Source: a bacterium
Lineage (GTDB): Bacteria > Margulisbacteria > Marinamargulisbacteria > JAHFDA01
Direction: 5' to 3'
Length of the DNA: 62,143 bases
NCBI GenBank assembly: GCA_023249225.1
Contig: JAHFDA010000004.1
Coordinates: 1-62,143 of the forward strand
Shown: one piece after another, positions 1 through 10,300 of the stretch
Layout of the letters: every line of letters begins with the position of its first letter
Numbering within the stretch: the first letter of the stretch is position 1
Translations under genes and position numbers: made by a program
Notes under the pieces: model-generated
Seen by the model: only the letters and a program-made list of their open reading frames with translations
Told to the model about the DNA's origin: nothing
Database searches by the model: none

Positions 1-279
1 CTTGCCAGCGCGCTTGAAAACAAGGGTGTTGGCGAAGTATGGCAGACACTTCAGCAATTCCGTAGCCTGACCCAAACCAATGGTTATTTTGAGCAGCGCC
101 GCAAAAGCCAGCGAATCACTGAGCTGCGCGAGCGCATGGATGCCTGGCTTGAGGCTGGTTTTTTGGATCCGGCTTATCAGGCAGTGTGGAATCAGGTCAC
201 AAGCGATATTCAGCAAGGGCGTTGCGATATGGAATCTGCGCTGGAACGGCTTAAGGGTGACTTCAAGTTAATGCCTTAG
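1..279 (+). CDS. meaB: C-terminal end of MeaB/ArgK-type GTPase (5' truncated)
   Basis: The window opens inside a reading frame that runs to a TAG at 277-279. The 92 visible residues begin LASALENKGVGEVWQTLQQF, which resembles the SALxxxGxxEVW element near the end of the G domain of MeaB/ArgK GTPases, followed by the helical C-terminal arm (RRKSQRITELRERMDAWLEAG) used for dimerisation. Proteins of this family load and protect the adenosylcobalamin cofactor of methylmalonyl-CoA-type mutases. The P-loop half lies outside the window. The family's usual neighbour is a mutase gene, so a methylmalonyl- or ethylmalonyl-CoA mutase may lie just upstream; this is inference. It agrees with the ethylmalonyl-CoA genes at 31.6-44.7 kb. 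Confidence 0.7.
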   Translation, partial: LASALENKGVGEVWQTLQQFRSLTQTNGYFEQRRKSQRITELRERMDAWLEAGFLDPAYQAVWNQVTSDIQQGRCDMESALERLKGDFKLMP

Positions 280-313
280 CAATTGTGTTTTAATCAAAGT
301 GGATGGTTTCTAA

Positions 314-387
314 CCCGGATTATTCACGCATATGAAGCGGACACCTACACACGGGAGCCCGCTACAAGAAAGTATGAATAGTGCGGG
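314..387. repeat. 74-bp dispersed element with imperfect terminal inverted repeats, copy 1
   Basis: The left end CCCGGATTATTCA (314-326) and the right end TGAATAGTGCGGG (375-387) are inverted repeats matching at 11 of 13 positions. A second, clearly related copy lies at 27308-27382 with near-identical ends and a similar internal ACCTA-CACA-GG-AG-CCGCT pattern. It has no coding capacity. Size and ends fit a MITE or REP-like element. It ends within the GTG start codon of the next gene (381). Confidence 0.75.
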
Positions 388-1508
388 CTAAAAAAAAATT
401 CAGGTCTCATCAGGCCGTCAATGAGCGTGGCCCCAGGCCGTTTCTGCCTACACGCGAGTCCATCAAACGGGCGTTTGTCTTTGCTTTGCTGGGATTGATT
501 TTTTTTGCAGGTTTTTTTGGCCTAGACCGGAGTTTGAACTGGGTTTTGCGACGTGAGTTTCAGCATATTGTGATCGGGGAGCAAGAAGGCGGCAAGGTCA
601 ATCAGGGTATTCAAAAAAAAGCCGATGTATATGTCTTTGGAAACTCACGGGCGCGCAATCAGTACAATCCAGAAGTCATGGCGCCCATTCTGGGCATGAG
701 CGTTTTTAATGCGGGCATTTCTGGCTTGGACATCCTGTATTACCGGTGTTATGCCGACGTGCTCGAACAGCACCATATTGCCAAGATGTACATTGTCCAG
801 ATTAATCTCGAGGACTTGCATAACGGGGGATGGCAATATGCCCGGCGCAAGGTTATGTCTTCGTTTCTGCGTGAGAGCGTGGTGGTGCGCGAAGTGATGT
901 ATTTTGATCTTGGATCCTGGATGCAAAGCAATGTTAAAAAATACAAGTACATTTGGACCTATCATTTTAATGCCCGCATGCCTTTGTTTGCGCGGCAGGC
1001 CTGGGGTGAAAAGCCATTAAGCGACAACGGATTTATTCCCTTGACCGACCCATTTTTCGATGATGAGGCTGGCATGCGCACGGCCTATAAACATGAGTAT
1101 GATGAATTTGCTGTGGAGCAACTTTTAAAATTTATCGACCAGGCGCGGTCGAAAGACATTCAGGTTATTTTATCGATGTCACCTGAATACCGTTACTATC
1201 AAGATTTTCAGGTGCGCAAGGACGAGTGGTACTTTATTCTCGGAATTATGCAAATAGCCCGCGAAAAACAAGTGCCGCTGATCCCCTTGATGGAAGGCGC
1301 ACATCCTTACTTTAGGGATCCGGCCTATTATGCCAATTGCAATCATTTAAATTTACAGGGCGCTAATTTTTTTAGTGACCAAGTGGCGCGGCATGTTAAT
1401 TTGATCCGCGCTATCAAAACTAAAGCCGAATTTAAAAAAAGCATATATTACCCGGTCATGAAGCCAGGAGACAGTTATCCCATTAATCCGGCGCACTTTG
1501 TCCGCTGA
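381..1508 (+). CDS. Membrane-anchored SGNH/GDSL-hydrolase-like protein
   Basis: 375 aa. A basic N-terminus is followed by one transmembrane segment (about residues 31-48, AFVFALLGLIFFAGFFGL), then a soluble domain expected outside the cytoplasm. GNSRA at residues 87-91 fits the nucleophile block I (GxSR variant) of SGNH-type hydrolases. NHLN around His322 fits block V, with Asp at about 313 nearby. These proteins often act on acyl or acetyl groups of cell-surface polymers, but no substrate can be read here. The GTG start at 381 overlaps the last bases of the repeat element at 314-387, and no better in-frame start precedes the membrane segment. A hairpin overlaps the stop codon. Class is fairly clear; function is unknown. 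Confidence 0.6.
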   Translation: MRAKKKFRSHQAVNERGPRPFLPTRESIKRAFVFALLGLIFFAGFFGLDRSLNWVLRREFQHIVIGEQEGGKVNQGIQKKADVYVFGNSRARNQYNPEVMAPILGMSVFNAGISGLDILYYRCYADVLEQHHIAKMYIVQINLEDLHNGGWQYARRKVMSSFLRESVVVREVMYFDLGSWMQSNVKKYKYIWTYHFNARMPLFARQAWGEKPLSDNGFIPLTDPFFDDEAGMRTAYKHEYDEFAVEQLLKFIDQARSKDIQVILSMSPEYRYYQDFQVRKDEWYFILGIMQIAREKQVPLIPLMEGAHPYFRDPAYYANCNHLNLQGANFFSDQVARHVNLIRAIKTKAEFKKSIYYPVMKPGDSYPINPAHFVR

Positions 1509-1547
1509 AAGTCAGAATCCCAGACTAAGTAAGGAATTCTGACTTTC
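1507..1547. terminator. Strong hairpin between convergent genes
   Basis: GAAAGTCAGAATCC (1507-1520) pairs with GGAATTCTGACTTTC (1533-1547) with one bulged base and a 12-nt loop. It lies between the stop of the SGNH-like gene and the end of the minus-strand HD-RecJ gene. There is no U-tract on either side, so it may stabilise transcript ends rather than be a classical Rho-independent terminator. Confidence 0.5.
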
Positions 1548-1580
1548 GCCAGAGGACGGCAACCCTATGAATGATACCCG

Positions 1581-4500
1581 TTAGCTGGGCTTGGCCTCCT
1601 CCATCAACCTGATATCCACCACCAAGCCATTGACTTCTTTGCTCCAGGTAGAGTAGTTCATCCTAAACGCCAGCTCCACGGGGCGTTCGTTGCGGTGGGC
1701 CTCGTATAAGATTTGCTTAAGGCCGACTGCTGGCTTAAACATCACAAAACGGCGCTCAAAGCCGTCTTCATCAAGGGCATCGAACTGGTAGCTCAAACCG
1801 TCCTTGCCGATTTTTGACCAACCAAGGATTTGCACGTTGCGCACCGCTAAAATGGGGTTGGCCGGACCGTTTTGCATACCTTCGGCACCAAAAGTTTCTG
1901 AATCCCAGGGGGCCAGTGTCTCAAGCAGTCGATAGGCAAACTCATTTAAGGTCTTGGCAGGCACGGTGGCCACAACCGGCACGCGGCGATCCCGGCCCCG
2001 GACCAGGTATTCCTGGCGTTGCTTAGGCTCTTTTTCCTGAATTTGTTCAGCCACCGCCAGTTGAAAGTGCTTCGATAAAAAGGCCAGTTTTGTTTCGCTA
2101 CCTTCAAACTCTGGGCTGGCAAATTCGTGGCGCTCCAAGTCATTGTCGACGCTGGTGTCTAAAAAGTTTCCACCGGCGGCACCCACGTGGCCGCCCAAGC
2201 CGGCAAAAAAAGGTTCGTTGTGTCCGGCCTCGCGCCAGGCGCGTTCCACCCGTTTTAAGGCTTTCAATATATGGAAGCCCGGACGGGTGCGCGCCGAACC
2301 TTTTAAATGCGGGGCGTTGCTGGTATCAAGCACAAACACGGGGCCGCCCACCACCTCGGCCAGGCGCGCTGCCACAATGCCCATGACGCCTTCGTCGTAC
2401 TTGCCGGGCAAGACCAGCGCCGGAATTGATGGGTCGTATTCAAAAGGTTTTTCCTTTTGAATGCGTTCAAAATCAGCCAGAGCCTGGGCGGTGACGGTTT
2501 CGGTCAGCATACGGCGGTTTTCGTTGTTAATGATCATCGCGCGCAAGCGTTTATAAATTTCTTCAGGCCGATCCTCCATAAAATATTCCACCGCCAGTTT
2601 TCCATCACTGATGCGCCCCAGGGCGTTGATCGGCGGAATAAATGAAAAGCCGATAAACTCGCGTGAAAGACTGTCCTGAAAGCGCCAGCCGCGTTCGTAA
2701 CACAAGAGCGCCCATGACAGGTCGATGTCCAGCCCGAGGTCCACGTCTTTTAAAAGCGGAATGGTGTTGTCTGCGCGCAGCAGGTACTTTTCAGGTTCTT
2801 CTAAAAATGTTTTAAGTGTTTCCATGTTGCGGCGAATTTTAATATCGGCGGCCTGTCCAAGGGTTCGGCAGGTGCCTTTGACGGGCACAATGTCGGATAC
2901 GATGGACTGATAGGCGTACTCCAAATACTGGTCTCCAATTTCAAAGCCGGGTTTTCCGGCGGCCTGGTAACGCGCATCCTCGCGCTTGTATAAGGCGCGC
3001 GTGACCATGTAAGCCAGGGCTCCGCCAGACAAAAAGTAATTTTTGTCCTTGGGATTGCGGGTGATAAAGGGGTGCACAATGGCATCGGCCTCGGGCAGCA
3101 GGTATTCATCCGTTTCTTCGCCATCTTCGTTTTTAACCCTTGGAATGGTGTGGTGGTCGGTAATCAAAATCACCGGCTGCGGCAAGTCGTGGGCGCTGGC
3201 AAAGGTGCGGGCTGTGTCAATTTCTTTTTTGTTGCTGATGCCGTTGTCGGTGGTAATAAAGTATCGAAACCCTGCCTGCATCTGGCGCGTCAGGTTGCGG
3301 CTGCGCAGACCGTAACCATCAATGCGGCGGTCGGGGATATAGTAGTCTACCGTGGCATTAAAAATTTCACGTGCTTCGGCGCGGGTTTTTCCGGCGTCGA
3401 TCAAGCGGCGTTCTAAAACTTCGCGGAAGCCTTTCATATATATGGTAGAACCGGTAATGCCATCGGCATCGTAATCGCCCGAAATCATCAAACGCGGCGG
3501 AGCGGTTTGTTTTGACTTTGGGGCGGTCACTACGCTGACCACCGCGTCCATAAAAGTCTCCAGGTGTGACAGGCACTTTTCAATGTCGGGCAGTTCGCCG
3601 TAGCTGTCGAGCAAAGCCAGATCCACTTGATCCTGTCGCAGAGTCTTCAGCGCTTCGACAGATTCAATACCATAGCGTTTTAACACTGGGGCAAAGACCT
3701 GCTCCATTTCGGGCAGAATCTCTGTGCGGCGCGGCCAGGGATCATTGGGCCGCTCGCCTAAGCTGCCCATCAAGGGGCCATCGGCTGAAAACGTGGCAAT
3801 GATTTTTTGCTTGCCCTTGACGCCGGCATCAAATATTTCAAGCAGCTTGTTGCCAAGATCAGACGCAGGGTCTATCTGTGGCAGGTCAAACAAACGCAGG
3901 ACTGCCTGCAAAACCGGAAACTTGATTTCCGAAGCATGGAACAGGTTGTCTGTGGCCTTGCCTTTTTCGGCCAGATCAGCGGTCATTTTGCGCTCGGCTT
4001 GATTCATATTCATGAGGATGGCCTTAAGCGCACCCAATTTTTCGGGTTGGCCTTCGAGCCATGCGATCAGGCCGGCAGGTGTTTCGATGCCAGTGCTCAC
4101 CAGCAAGCCGCGGATAAACCAGTTGGGCAGGTCGTTAAATTCCCTGGCCTGGATATTTTCAAGTTCCGAAACCACCACATCACGTGATTTATCGTCGAGC
4201 AGATGCTTAAAGGCTTTTTCAAGATAAAAGCCCTTGTGCCGCACGCGACGGTAGGGGTCTTTCAATAATTCTTCGTTAATATCCACTGCTTTAAAATGCT
4301 TGCTTTGGGCCTGGCTGGGGGTGTAGCGAAAGATTTTTGAGCGGCCAAACTCGACGCGCATGCTTTCTAAAACAATCCGGTGCATCACGGCGGCAATGGC
4401 GGCTTTGTCTTTTTGAAAGGCGGCATCCAACACAAAATTTTCTGCTTTGCCGATGTCGATAAAGGCTTGCTGAATACAGCCGTCTTCGTCTACGTAAGCC

Positions 4501-7337
4501 TCGCGTTTAAGGTTTTCCCACAAGCCGCGCGGATCAGCCACCACGCCATCAAAGGCGCTCACATCCAGGGCGCCGTAAAGCAAGGCCAGACGCGCCTGAC
4601 GTTCGGCAGCCACAAAGACATCGTCGTTCATGCGGTCTTTGAGATCACGTGGTTCCTCTAACTGCGAAAGTGATTGATCGGCTTCACCCACCATGTCGGC
4701 CATGCGGCGGCCGATTTCTTCATAAACGTGGTCTTCAGTTTTAAGTTCCTGATAGTGTTTGCGCTTGCCTTCGGCGGCCAAGGCTTCAAGATGCTGGTTG
4801 TACTCATCGCGGGTTTTCTTTAAACGGTCGGCGATCAGCTTTCCAAGGCGCTCGTCAACCGCTTGCAAACTACCTACAGGCGCCGGGTGCGGGCCATATA
4901 AAAGCTCGTAAAGCAACCGTTTGGCCACGCGTACATAGCCGCCGTTGTAGGGCGGGTTGGGTACGCCATCGGCTTTGATTTTGCGGACAATTTCCACCGG
5001 ACTTAACTTGGTTTCGTTCAGCAGCAGTTCACGCAGTTCTTTTTTGTTTTCGTAACGCAAAAAGAACCAGTGCGCAATTTCCTCCGGATCCGCGTTGCCT
5101 ATGTCTTTGGCCATTTCAACATAAAGGTCACTCGGAATATGCTCCCGTTTAAAAAAGTGTGCGGTGTCTTCGGCAAATTTCTCAAGCAGTTGCTCGGCTT
5201 GCTCGGAACTGATGCGCTTCCACGCCAGGGCCTTTTCAATACGTTCGTTGGCATCATTCACAAAGGTTATTTTTTCTTTTTCGTCAAAATCGGCCTGGTC
5301 GCCGTCCCTAAAGAACAGACGCCAGACATGGTCTGGGTTGCCAACCAGTTCCGGGCCCAAAAGGGTCTCGATTTCGGTCCGGTCGCGGCCACTGACGCGT
5401 AGGGCCTGGTTGAGGCGGCGTAAAAATGGTTTTTTACAGGGTTCAATGACTTCGGCATCCAAAAGACGTAAGACCTGCTCATGAAACTCGGCCGAAACGG
5501 TTGGAGATTTGGGTACTTGCGGTATCCAGCGGCTTGCTTGTGTAGGCAATACGGCGAGGTAGGCTTTAAGGTCTTCTTCCATGACCAGCGAAAAAGCACT
5601 CAATTTGGGGGCTGCCACGGCCAATGCTACCGACAGTGACATTTTGTTTCTTTCAGGATTCCAGTTGTCGATCACCAGTCTTTCGCGCAGGCGCGGTGCT
5701 TCTTCGGTAAGTGAGCGACGACGGCCCTTGCGTATGCTGGTCAGCGCTTCCTTTTTTAGCAAGTCCACCGCATCGGCCGCCAGGGCGTCTGCATAACGCG
5801 CGCGTTCTTGTGCCCGCAGGGTGGCCAGTAAGGCGCGTAGCGCTTTGACCTCGCCTTTATAAGCCGATAATTTTTCAATTTGCTCCACATGGCGCGGGTT
5901 GTACTTGGCAATGGTGTCCTGGTCGATGATGCGCAACCATTCGTCAAGTTCCACCAAAGCCACCAGCGTGTCATGCGCTATGGCCGACTCTGCCAGCAGT
6001 GCCACGCAAGGTTCGAGCTTAGCTTTAAAATAAGTAGCTTTGGCGAAGGGTAGGGCGGGCTGCTCCAAAATACGTGCAAGGTTGGCACGGATGCTGGCCA
6101 GGGTCTGCTGCGTCTCGGGGCCGAGTTCGCTAAGTTTTTCAGACGGTTTTAAATCTTTCAGTTTGTAACTGCGCTTGCTGTGCATATAGGCGTAAGCCAG
6201 GGTGGTGGCTTCATACAGCAGCGTGCGGTCGGCGTAAGCGTCAAGTTCGTACTGGGGCATGATGCGCTCCACGAGCAACAGCGACTCGCGCAGGCCGCGG
6301 CCAAAGTGCGCCGGTTCCTTCTGTAACATAACCTGCTGCGTGCGCGGGCGTTTGAGCACGCGTTCGCGAAAAGTCTGGTATTCCGGCAGGTTATGCAACC
6401 AAAAATCCATGGCTTCTTCGGTAATTTCTTCTGAAAGTTGGGTTAAATGGTGATAGGCATTCTCCCTTGCATCTTTAATGGTTTCGCCACGGATGGGCAC
6501 CACCGCATTACGCTGCCCGGCCAGGTAATCGGCTTGGCTGACGATAAAATCAATCAGGCTGTTCGTGGAACGGATAGGTGTTCCGGCCCAACGGCCCTGA
6601 TGGTAATACGCGGCGCGCGTGATATGCAGGGGCCACTGGTTTTTTTGCATTTGTTTCCATTCGGCGGCTGTCAGACCATAGGCTTTAGGATTTTCGCCGA
6701 TTTTAATATTGAGTTTGGCCAGCCACTGACCCCCCACCACTGAATGGTCGTAGGTGGTGTGATAACCCCATTCGGGCTCGCCGTCTGGACCAATAAAGCC
6801 GCCTTTCCACACGTCATGAAGCAATCCGGCAGCAATGGCCTGGTCTTTTTCGGCCGGCGGCATACCGTAAAGATCCGAAAGTGCAATGGCCATGCGCATC
6901 ACGCGTGGTTCGTGTAGATAGGCCTGGCCAGTAAAGCTGACTTCATCGGGCGGGTGATATTTGCCGCCCGTTGACGAGGCCGAGAGCCAATGTTGCGGCA
7001 CCAGTTGGTTGAGCACGGCGGCAGTGTATTTGCGGACGGCGATGTTCTTAATTTCTTTGAGATATTCCTCGTAATACAGCAGAGGATCAATGACAAAACG
7101 GCACTTACCCTTGCGCTGTAGCATGATGGCCCCGATGAAATCCTTAAACCCCAGACGCTGCACATCAAGCAGGATGCGTTCCTTTTCTTCGGTAGAAAGC
7201 GTGGGATCAAGCTCGACGGCCTTAAAACCGCGCTCGTGCATAAAGCGGTTGAGTTCCGGCGTTACCGGATAGACGCCGTCCGCCGGATGTTGATAACAGG
7301 GGTCAGAAAACGAGGCCAACTTAAAAAAAACATTCAT
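1581..7337 (-). CDS. Giant HD-domain / RecJ-like DHH exonuclease fusion (1918 aa)
   Basis: N-terminal HD-type metal-dependent hydrolase: LLHD at residues 172-175, further His in GYHTTYDHS (193, 198), a later YYHQGRW and SQADYL. Residues of about 300-1220 are predicted-helical, charged and of no family I recognise. The C-terminal 700 residues are a full RecJ-like single-strand nuclease: GDYDADGITG (about 1285), TTDNGIS, ITDHHTIP (about 1392), the DHHA1 element GLGGHVGAAGG (about 1717), and an OB-like tail with a LAPW element. All catalytic Asp/His of the DHH core look intact. RecJ is normally about 570-600 aa. The start is ATG with AAAGGAAG upstream, 15 bp after the PLD-like gene, so the two are probably co-transcribed. 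Nucleic-acid processing is likely; whether repair or defence is not shown by sequence. Confidence 0.85.
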   Translation of the reverse strand: MNVFFKLASFSDPCYQHPADGVYPVTPELNRFMHERGFKAVELDPTLSTEEKERILLDVQRLGFKDFIGAIMLQRKGKCRFVIDPLLYYEEYLKEIKNIAVRKYTAAVLNQLVPQHWLSASSTGGKYHPPDEVSFTGQAYLHEPRVMRMAIALSDLYGMPPAEKDQAIAAGLLHDVWKGGFIGPDGEPEWGYHTTYDHSVVGGQWLAKLNIKIGENPKAYGLTAAEWKQMQKNQWPLHITRAAYYHQGRWAGTPIRSTNSLIDFIVSQADYLAGQRNAVVPIRGETIKDARENAYHHLTQLSEEITEEAMDFWLHNLPEYQTFRERVLKRPRTQQVMLQKEPAHFGRGLRESLLLVERIMPQYELDAYADRTLLYEATTLAYAYMHSKRSYKLKDLKPSEKLSELGPETQQTLASIRANLARILEQPALPFAKATYFKAKLEPCVALLAESAIAHDTLVALVELDEWLRIIDQDTIAKYNPRHVEQIEKLSAYKGEVKALRALLATLRAQERARYADALAADAVDLLKKEALTSIRKGRRRSLTEEAPRLRERLVIDNWNPERNKMSLSVALAVAAPKLSAFSLVMEEDLKAYLAVLPTQASRWIPQVPKSPTVSAEFHEQVLRLLDAEVIEPCKKPFLRRLNQALRVSGRDRTEIETLLGPELVGNPDHVWRLFFRDGDQADFDEKEKITFVNDANERIEKALAWKRISSEQAEQLLEKFAEDTAHFFKREHIPSDLYVEMAKDIGNADPEEIAHWFFLRYENKKELRELLLNETKLSPVEIVRKIKADGVPNPPYNGGYVRVAKRLLYELLYGPHPAPVGSLQAVDERLGKLIADRLKKTRDEYNQHLEALAAEGKRKHYQELKTEDHVYEEIGRRMADMVGEADQSLSQLEEPRDLKDRMNDDVFVAAERQARLALLYGALDVSAFDGVVADPRGLWENLKREAYVDEDGCIQQAFIDIGKAENFVLDAAFQKDKAAIAAVMHRIVLESMRVEFGRSKIFRYTPSQAQSKHFKAVDINEELLKDPYRRVRHKGFYLEKAFKHLLDDKSRDVVVSELENIQAREFNDLPNWFIRGLLVSTGIETPAGLIAWLEGQPEKLGALKAILMNMNQAERKMTADLAEKGKATDNLFHASEIKFPVLQAVLRLFDLPQIDPASDLGNKLLEIFDAGVKGKQKIIATFSADGPLMGSLGERPNDPWPRRTEILPEMEQVFAPVLKRYGIESVEALKTLRQDQVDLALLDSYGELPDIEKCLSHLETFMDAVVSVVTAPKSKQTAPPRLMISGDYDADGITGSTIYMKGFREVLERRLIDAGKTRAEAREIFNATVDYYIPDRRIDGYGLRSRNLTRQMQAGFRYFITTDNGISNKKEIDTARTFASAHDLPQPVILITDHHTIPRVKNEDGEETDEYLLPEADAIVHPFITRNPKDKNYFLSGGALAYMVTRALYKREDARYQAAGKPGFEIGDQYLEYAYQSIVSDIVPVKGTCRTLGQAADIKIRRNMETLKTFLEEPEKYLLRADNTIPLLKDVDLGLDIDLSWALLCYERGWRFQDSLSREFIGFSFIPPINALGRISDGKLAVEYFMEDRPEEIYKRLRAMIINNENRRMLTETVTAQALADFERIQKEKPFEYDPSIPALVLPGKYDEGVMGIVAARLAEVVGGPVFVLDTSNAPHLKGSARTRPGFHILKALKRVERAWREAGHNEPFFAGLGGHVGAAGGNFLDTSVDNDLERHEFASPEFEGSETKLAFLSKHFQLAVAEQIQEKEPKQRQEYLVRGRDRRVPVVATVPAKTLNEFAYRLLETLAPWDSETFGAEGMQNGPANPILAVRNVQILGWSKIGKDGLSYQFDALDEDGFERRFVMFKPAVGLKQILYEAHRNERPVELAFRMNYSTWSKEVNGLVVDIRLMEEAKPS

Positions 7338-7352
7338 AAACGGCTTCCTTTC

Positions 7353-10300
7353 TTACTTGCTTTTAGTCTCTGGGTCTGACAGGGCATCGGTCTGCGCGGG
7401 GCGAATGTCTTTGACAATCAGACCGATGTTAAAACTGTGTTGGCAAGCGTCACTGGCATCGCTGCTGGCGGCGCTAAGGCGCTGGACACTAAATAAAATA
7501 TCTGCCGCTTGCCCCGATTTGCGCGCAGCATGGATCACACGGCGCATGTCCGGACGGTTTCCGTTATAGATGATGGCCTGGTAGCAATGATCGGGGTGTT
7601 GTGGGTGCGCAAGTTTTAGCAGCACATGCTGTCCGTGCCCCACAATGCGGTAATTTTCGATGGCAAAGCCCCGGCTCATAAACTGGGGCGACTGATGAGG
7701 CGCTGTTTTTGAGCGCAGCAACCAGGGGCCACATAGTTGCACCAGCATGGCCAAGGTGGGTGTCACGGCGCCGGCATCGAGCTCAAGGTAGTAATCAAAC
7801 GGTCGTTCAGAGGCCGCCAGGGGATGGGCCGAGATAGGCGATTCCAAAGCGCTGCTTGAAACAACGGTCACGGTTTGACCCAGCAAAATCGCGGCTTTTT
7901 GCGCCACGGCTTCCAGGGTTTCGGTGGGCCAGTTGCCCGCAAAACGCCGTGTAGAAAGATTGCTGTGTTGGGTATCAAACTGGTACATCAACTGAAACTT
8001 GGGCATCTGATCGGGGTGGCTGGCCCATTGCTGAATGCCACGGGCGATTTCACTGCTTAAGTGTTCCACGTCGATATCGCGCTGGGCGATGTTGTAAAAA
8101 CTGATCAGGGCGTTGAGCTTGTTCGATGATTTCAGCATCATCAGCACATCTTCGGTGCGGTTTTGCCGGATGGCGCGCTCCAGGAAATGAGTCAGCGAGT
8201 GATAAGCCCGCAACTCGTCGTGGTGGTCAAAGTTGCGCAATACGTCAACGTAATCAAGACCCGGAATATTGCCAACCGTTTCGAGCTGGCGGATGCCCCA
8301 CAAATAAAATAAAAACGTGTCGCGTGCTTTCATCTCTTCATGCGCAGCGGCGGCTAACGCGAAGAGCGCCAGGCCGCTCTTGCCCAAAAATTCCTGGCCA
8401 TCCGGCAGATGCCACAGCAGTCTGGGCAGTGATTCAAAATCGACCGCCTGGCTTTGGATATCCAGCGCAGCCGATTTGGGGCTGGCAGGCGTAATGGTCA
8501 TGTGAATGGCATTCGCAGGCACTTTAGGAGCAAGCTCAAAATTGACGTCCACGCCCTGGCCTTCGATCCAGCGCCAGGCCATGACTCCTGCGATCACTGA
8601 TTCAAGACTGGCGTTTATTTCTAAAGTAATGACGCTGTGGTCTTCTTTGGCAGCAGCCACCATGCGCTTGACGGCTGCAATGGCAGGTTGACTGGCCCAA
8701 GCTGCCGACAGGGTTGCCAGTTGTTCCTGGGCGCTTTGCAGGGTCACAATACCGATTTCCTGTAAGTTGGTTTCGTTAAGGGTACCGTGGATGCGCAGCA
8801 ATTCAAGCAACATACGGGCTTCAGCGACCGGCTGATTTTTGGGCGCAGCGGGCAAGCCATGTTTCTCGCAGAACTCGCGAATTTTATTTTCGGCGGGCTC
8901 ACGCTCACCCAAATTAGCATCCAAAAGCAATTTTTTGAGTGCCGCGCGCGTGGGGGCCTCAAGCGTTTTGAGTTGGGTTTGCAAGGCTTCAAAGCTTAAA
9001 TGGCCCAAAACCTCGGCCAGGACCAGGTAATGCAAATCCGAAATTTTTTCGCCTTCCGCAGCGCTGCCATCGGATAAGAACTGCAGCAGGCGCTGGGCTT
9101 CTCCGCGCAACCAGGTCTGGTAAATAGTCTCGCCCCGTACCTTTTGGTTGCGCGTCAGCAATTTGTGCAACACCAGTGTATCCACCGATCGTATGCCCGC
9201 CAGTCCCTGCGGCAGGGGGACGACGTTCCACGTGGGAGCAACGCCCACATGATCGCGCAACAAGGTTTCAAATTGCTGGGGCAACACCATGCGATGACCC
9301 AGGCGTTCTTCAAGTTGTGGCCATTGCGAGGCCAGGTGGGTGATGAGGTATTGCAAGCCTTTTTTCGAAGTGAGTAGCGATTTTTCGGTGGCTTTGCCAA
9401 AGCTTTCTTCTACCAGCTGGATAAGCGCCTGTGCTTGTGGTTTAGACTCCAGGCTGGCCTTCCAATCCGTCAGTTTATGTGCCCGGTCCGGACTATCAAG
9501 TGTGAGCAGATACTGGCGCAATAGGGCCGCTGCCATGATCAGGCAGGCGTCTTCTTCTGAAAAAACGGGGGATCCCTTGGTGCTTGTTTTTGTCCGGTAC
9601 AGGCGGGTAAGTAGATCCGCAAAAGTCAGCACTTGCAGCTGTTCGGGCGAACACGCTTCCCACGATGTCAGACCGATTAATTGCAGCAGCGCGTCAAGCA
9701 GTTCAGCCGGAGCCGTAGCTAATACATCCAAAGCATGCCGCTCCACATCGGGCGATGAACTGTTGATCCAACGCAGCGGCAAAGTTTTAAGTTGCGGCAG
9801 CGGAAAATCCTTGTCGCGCAGCGTGACATGCGTATAAATCACCTTGCCGGACGATATGTGTTCGGCAAGGCGCAGCAAGGCGCTTTGGTCGGACGTCAGC
9901 GCCGCGAGGCTCTTGTTCTTGTCCAAGCGTCCGATCAGCGCATGGGCCAATAAGAGTTCAGTTTGGGTGCGGTCGAGCGAACAATAGTCGCACAGCAGTT
10001 TGGCCCATAAAAATCGCCGCCGCCGGTGCAGTGAATGTCCGCAGATGGTGTCTTCATCCACCGGATTCTCCACCGGTGATGGTTGGATAAACACCTTGTC
10101 GTCAACCTTGTTAAGGATATCCACGACGCAGTTCTTCAGGGCTGGATCGTGCAGCTCGGCCAGCTCGGTTTCAAAAAATCCGGCCCGGTCGATTTCCAGT
10201 TCAAATTCGGGGTGCTGATCCGCCAGGCGGCGTAAAAAGAAAAACGATCCATCGTCCACCGTCTCCAGCGCCAGTTGCAGCAGGTTGGCGGTGCTCACCG

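Noticed and set aside
645-965. Minus-strand frame of 106 aa within the SGNH-like gene
   Set aside because: It lies wholly inside a well-supported gene, has no domain and no ribosome site; the same holds for the other long antisense frames, such as 15181-15630 and 42889-43917.
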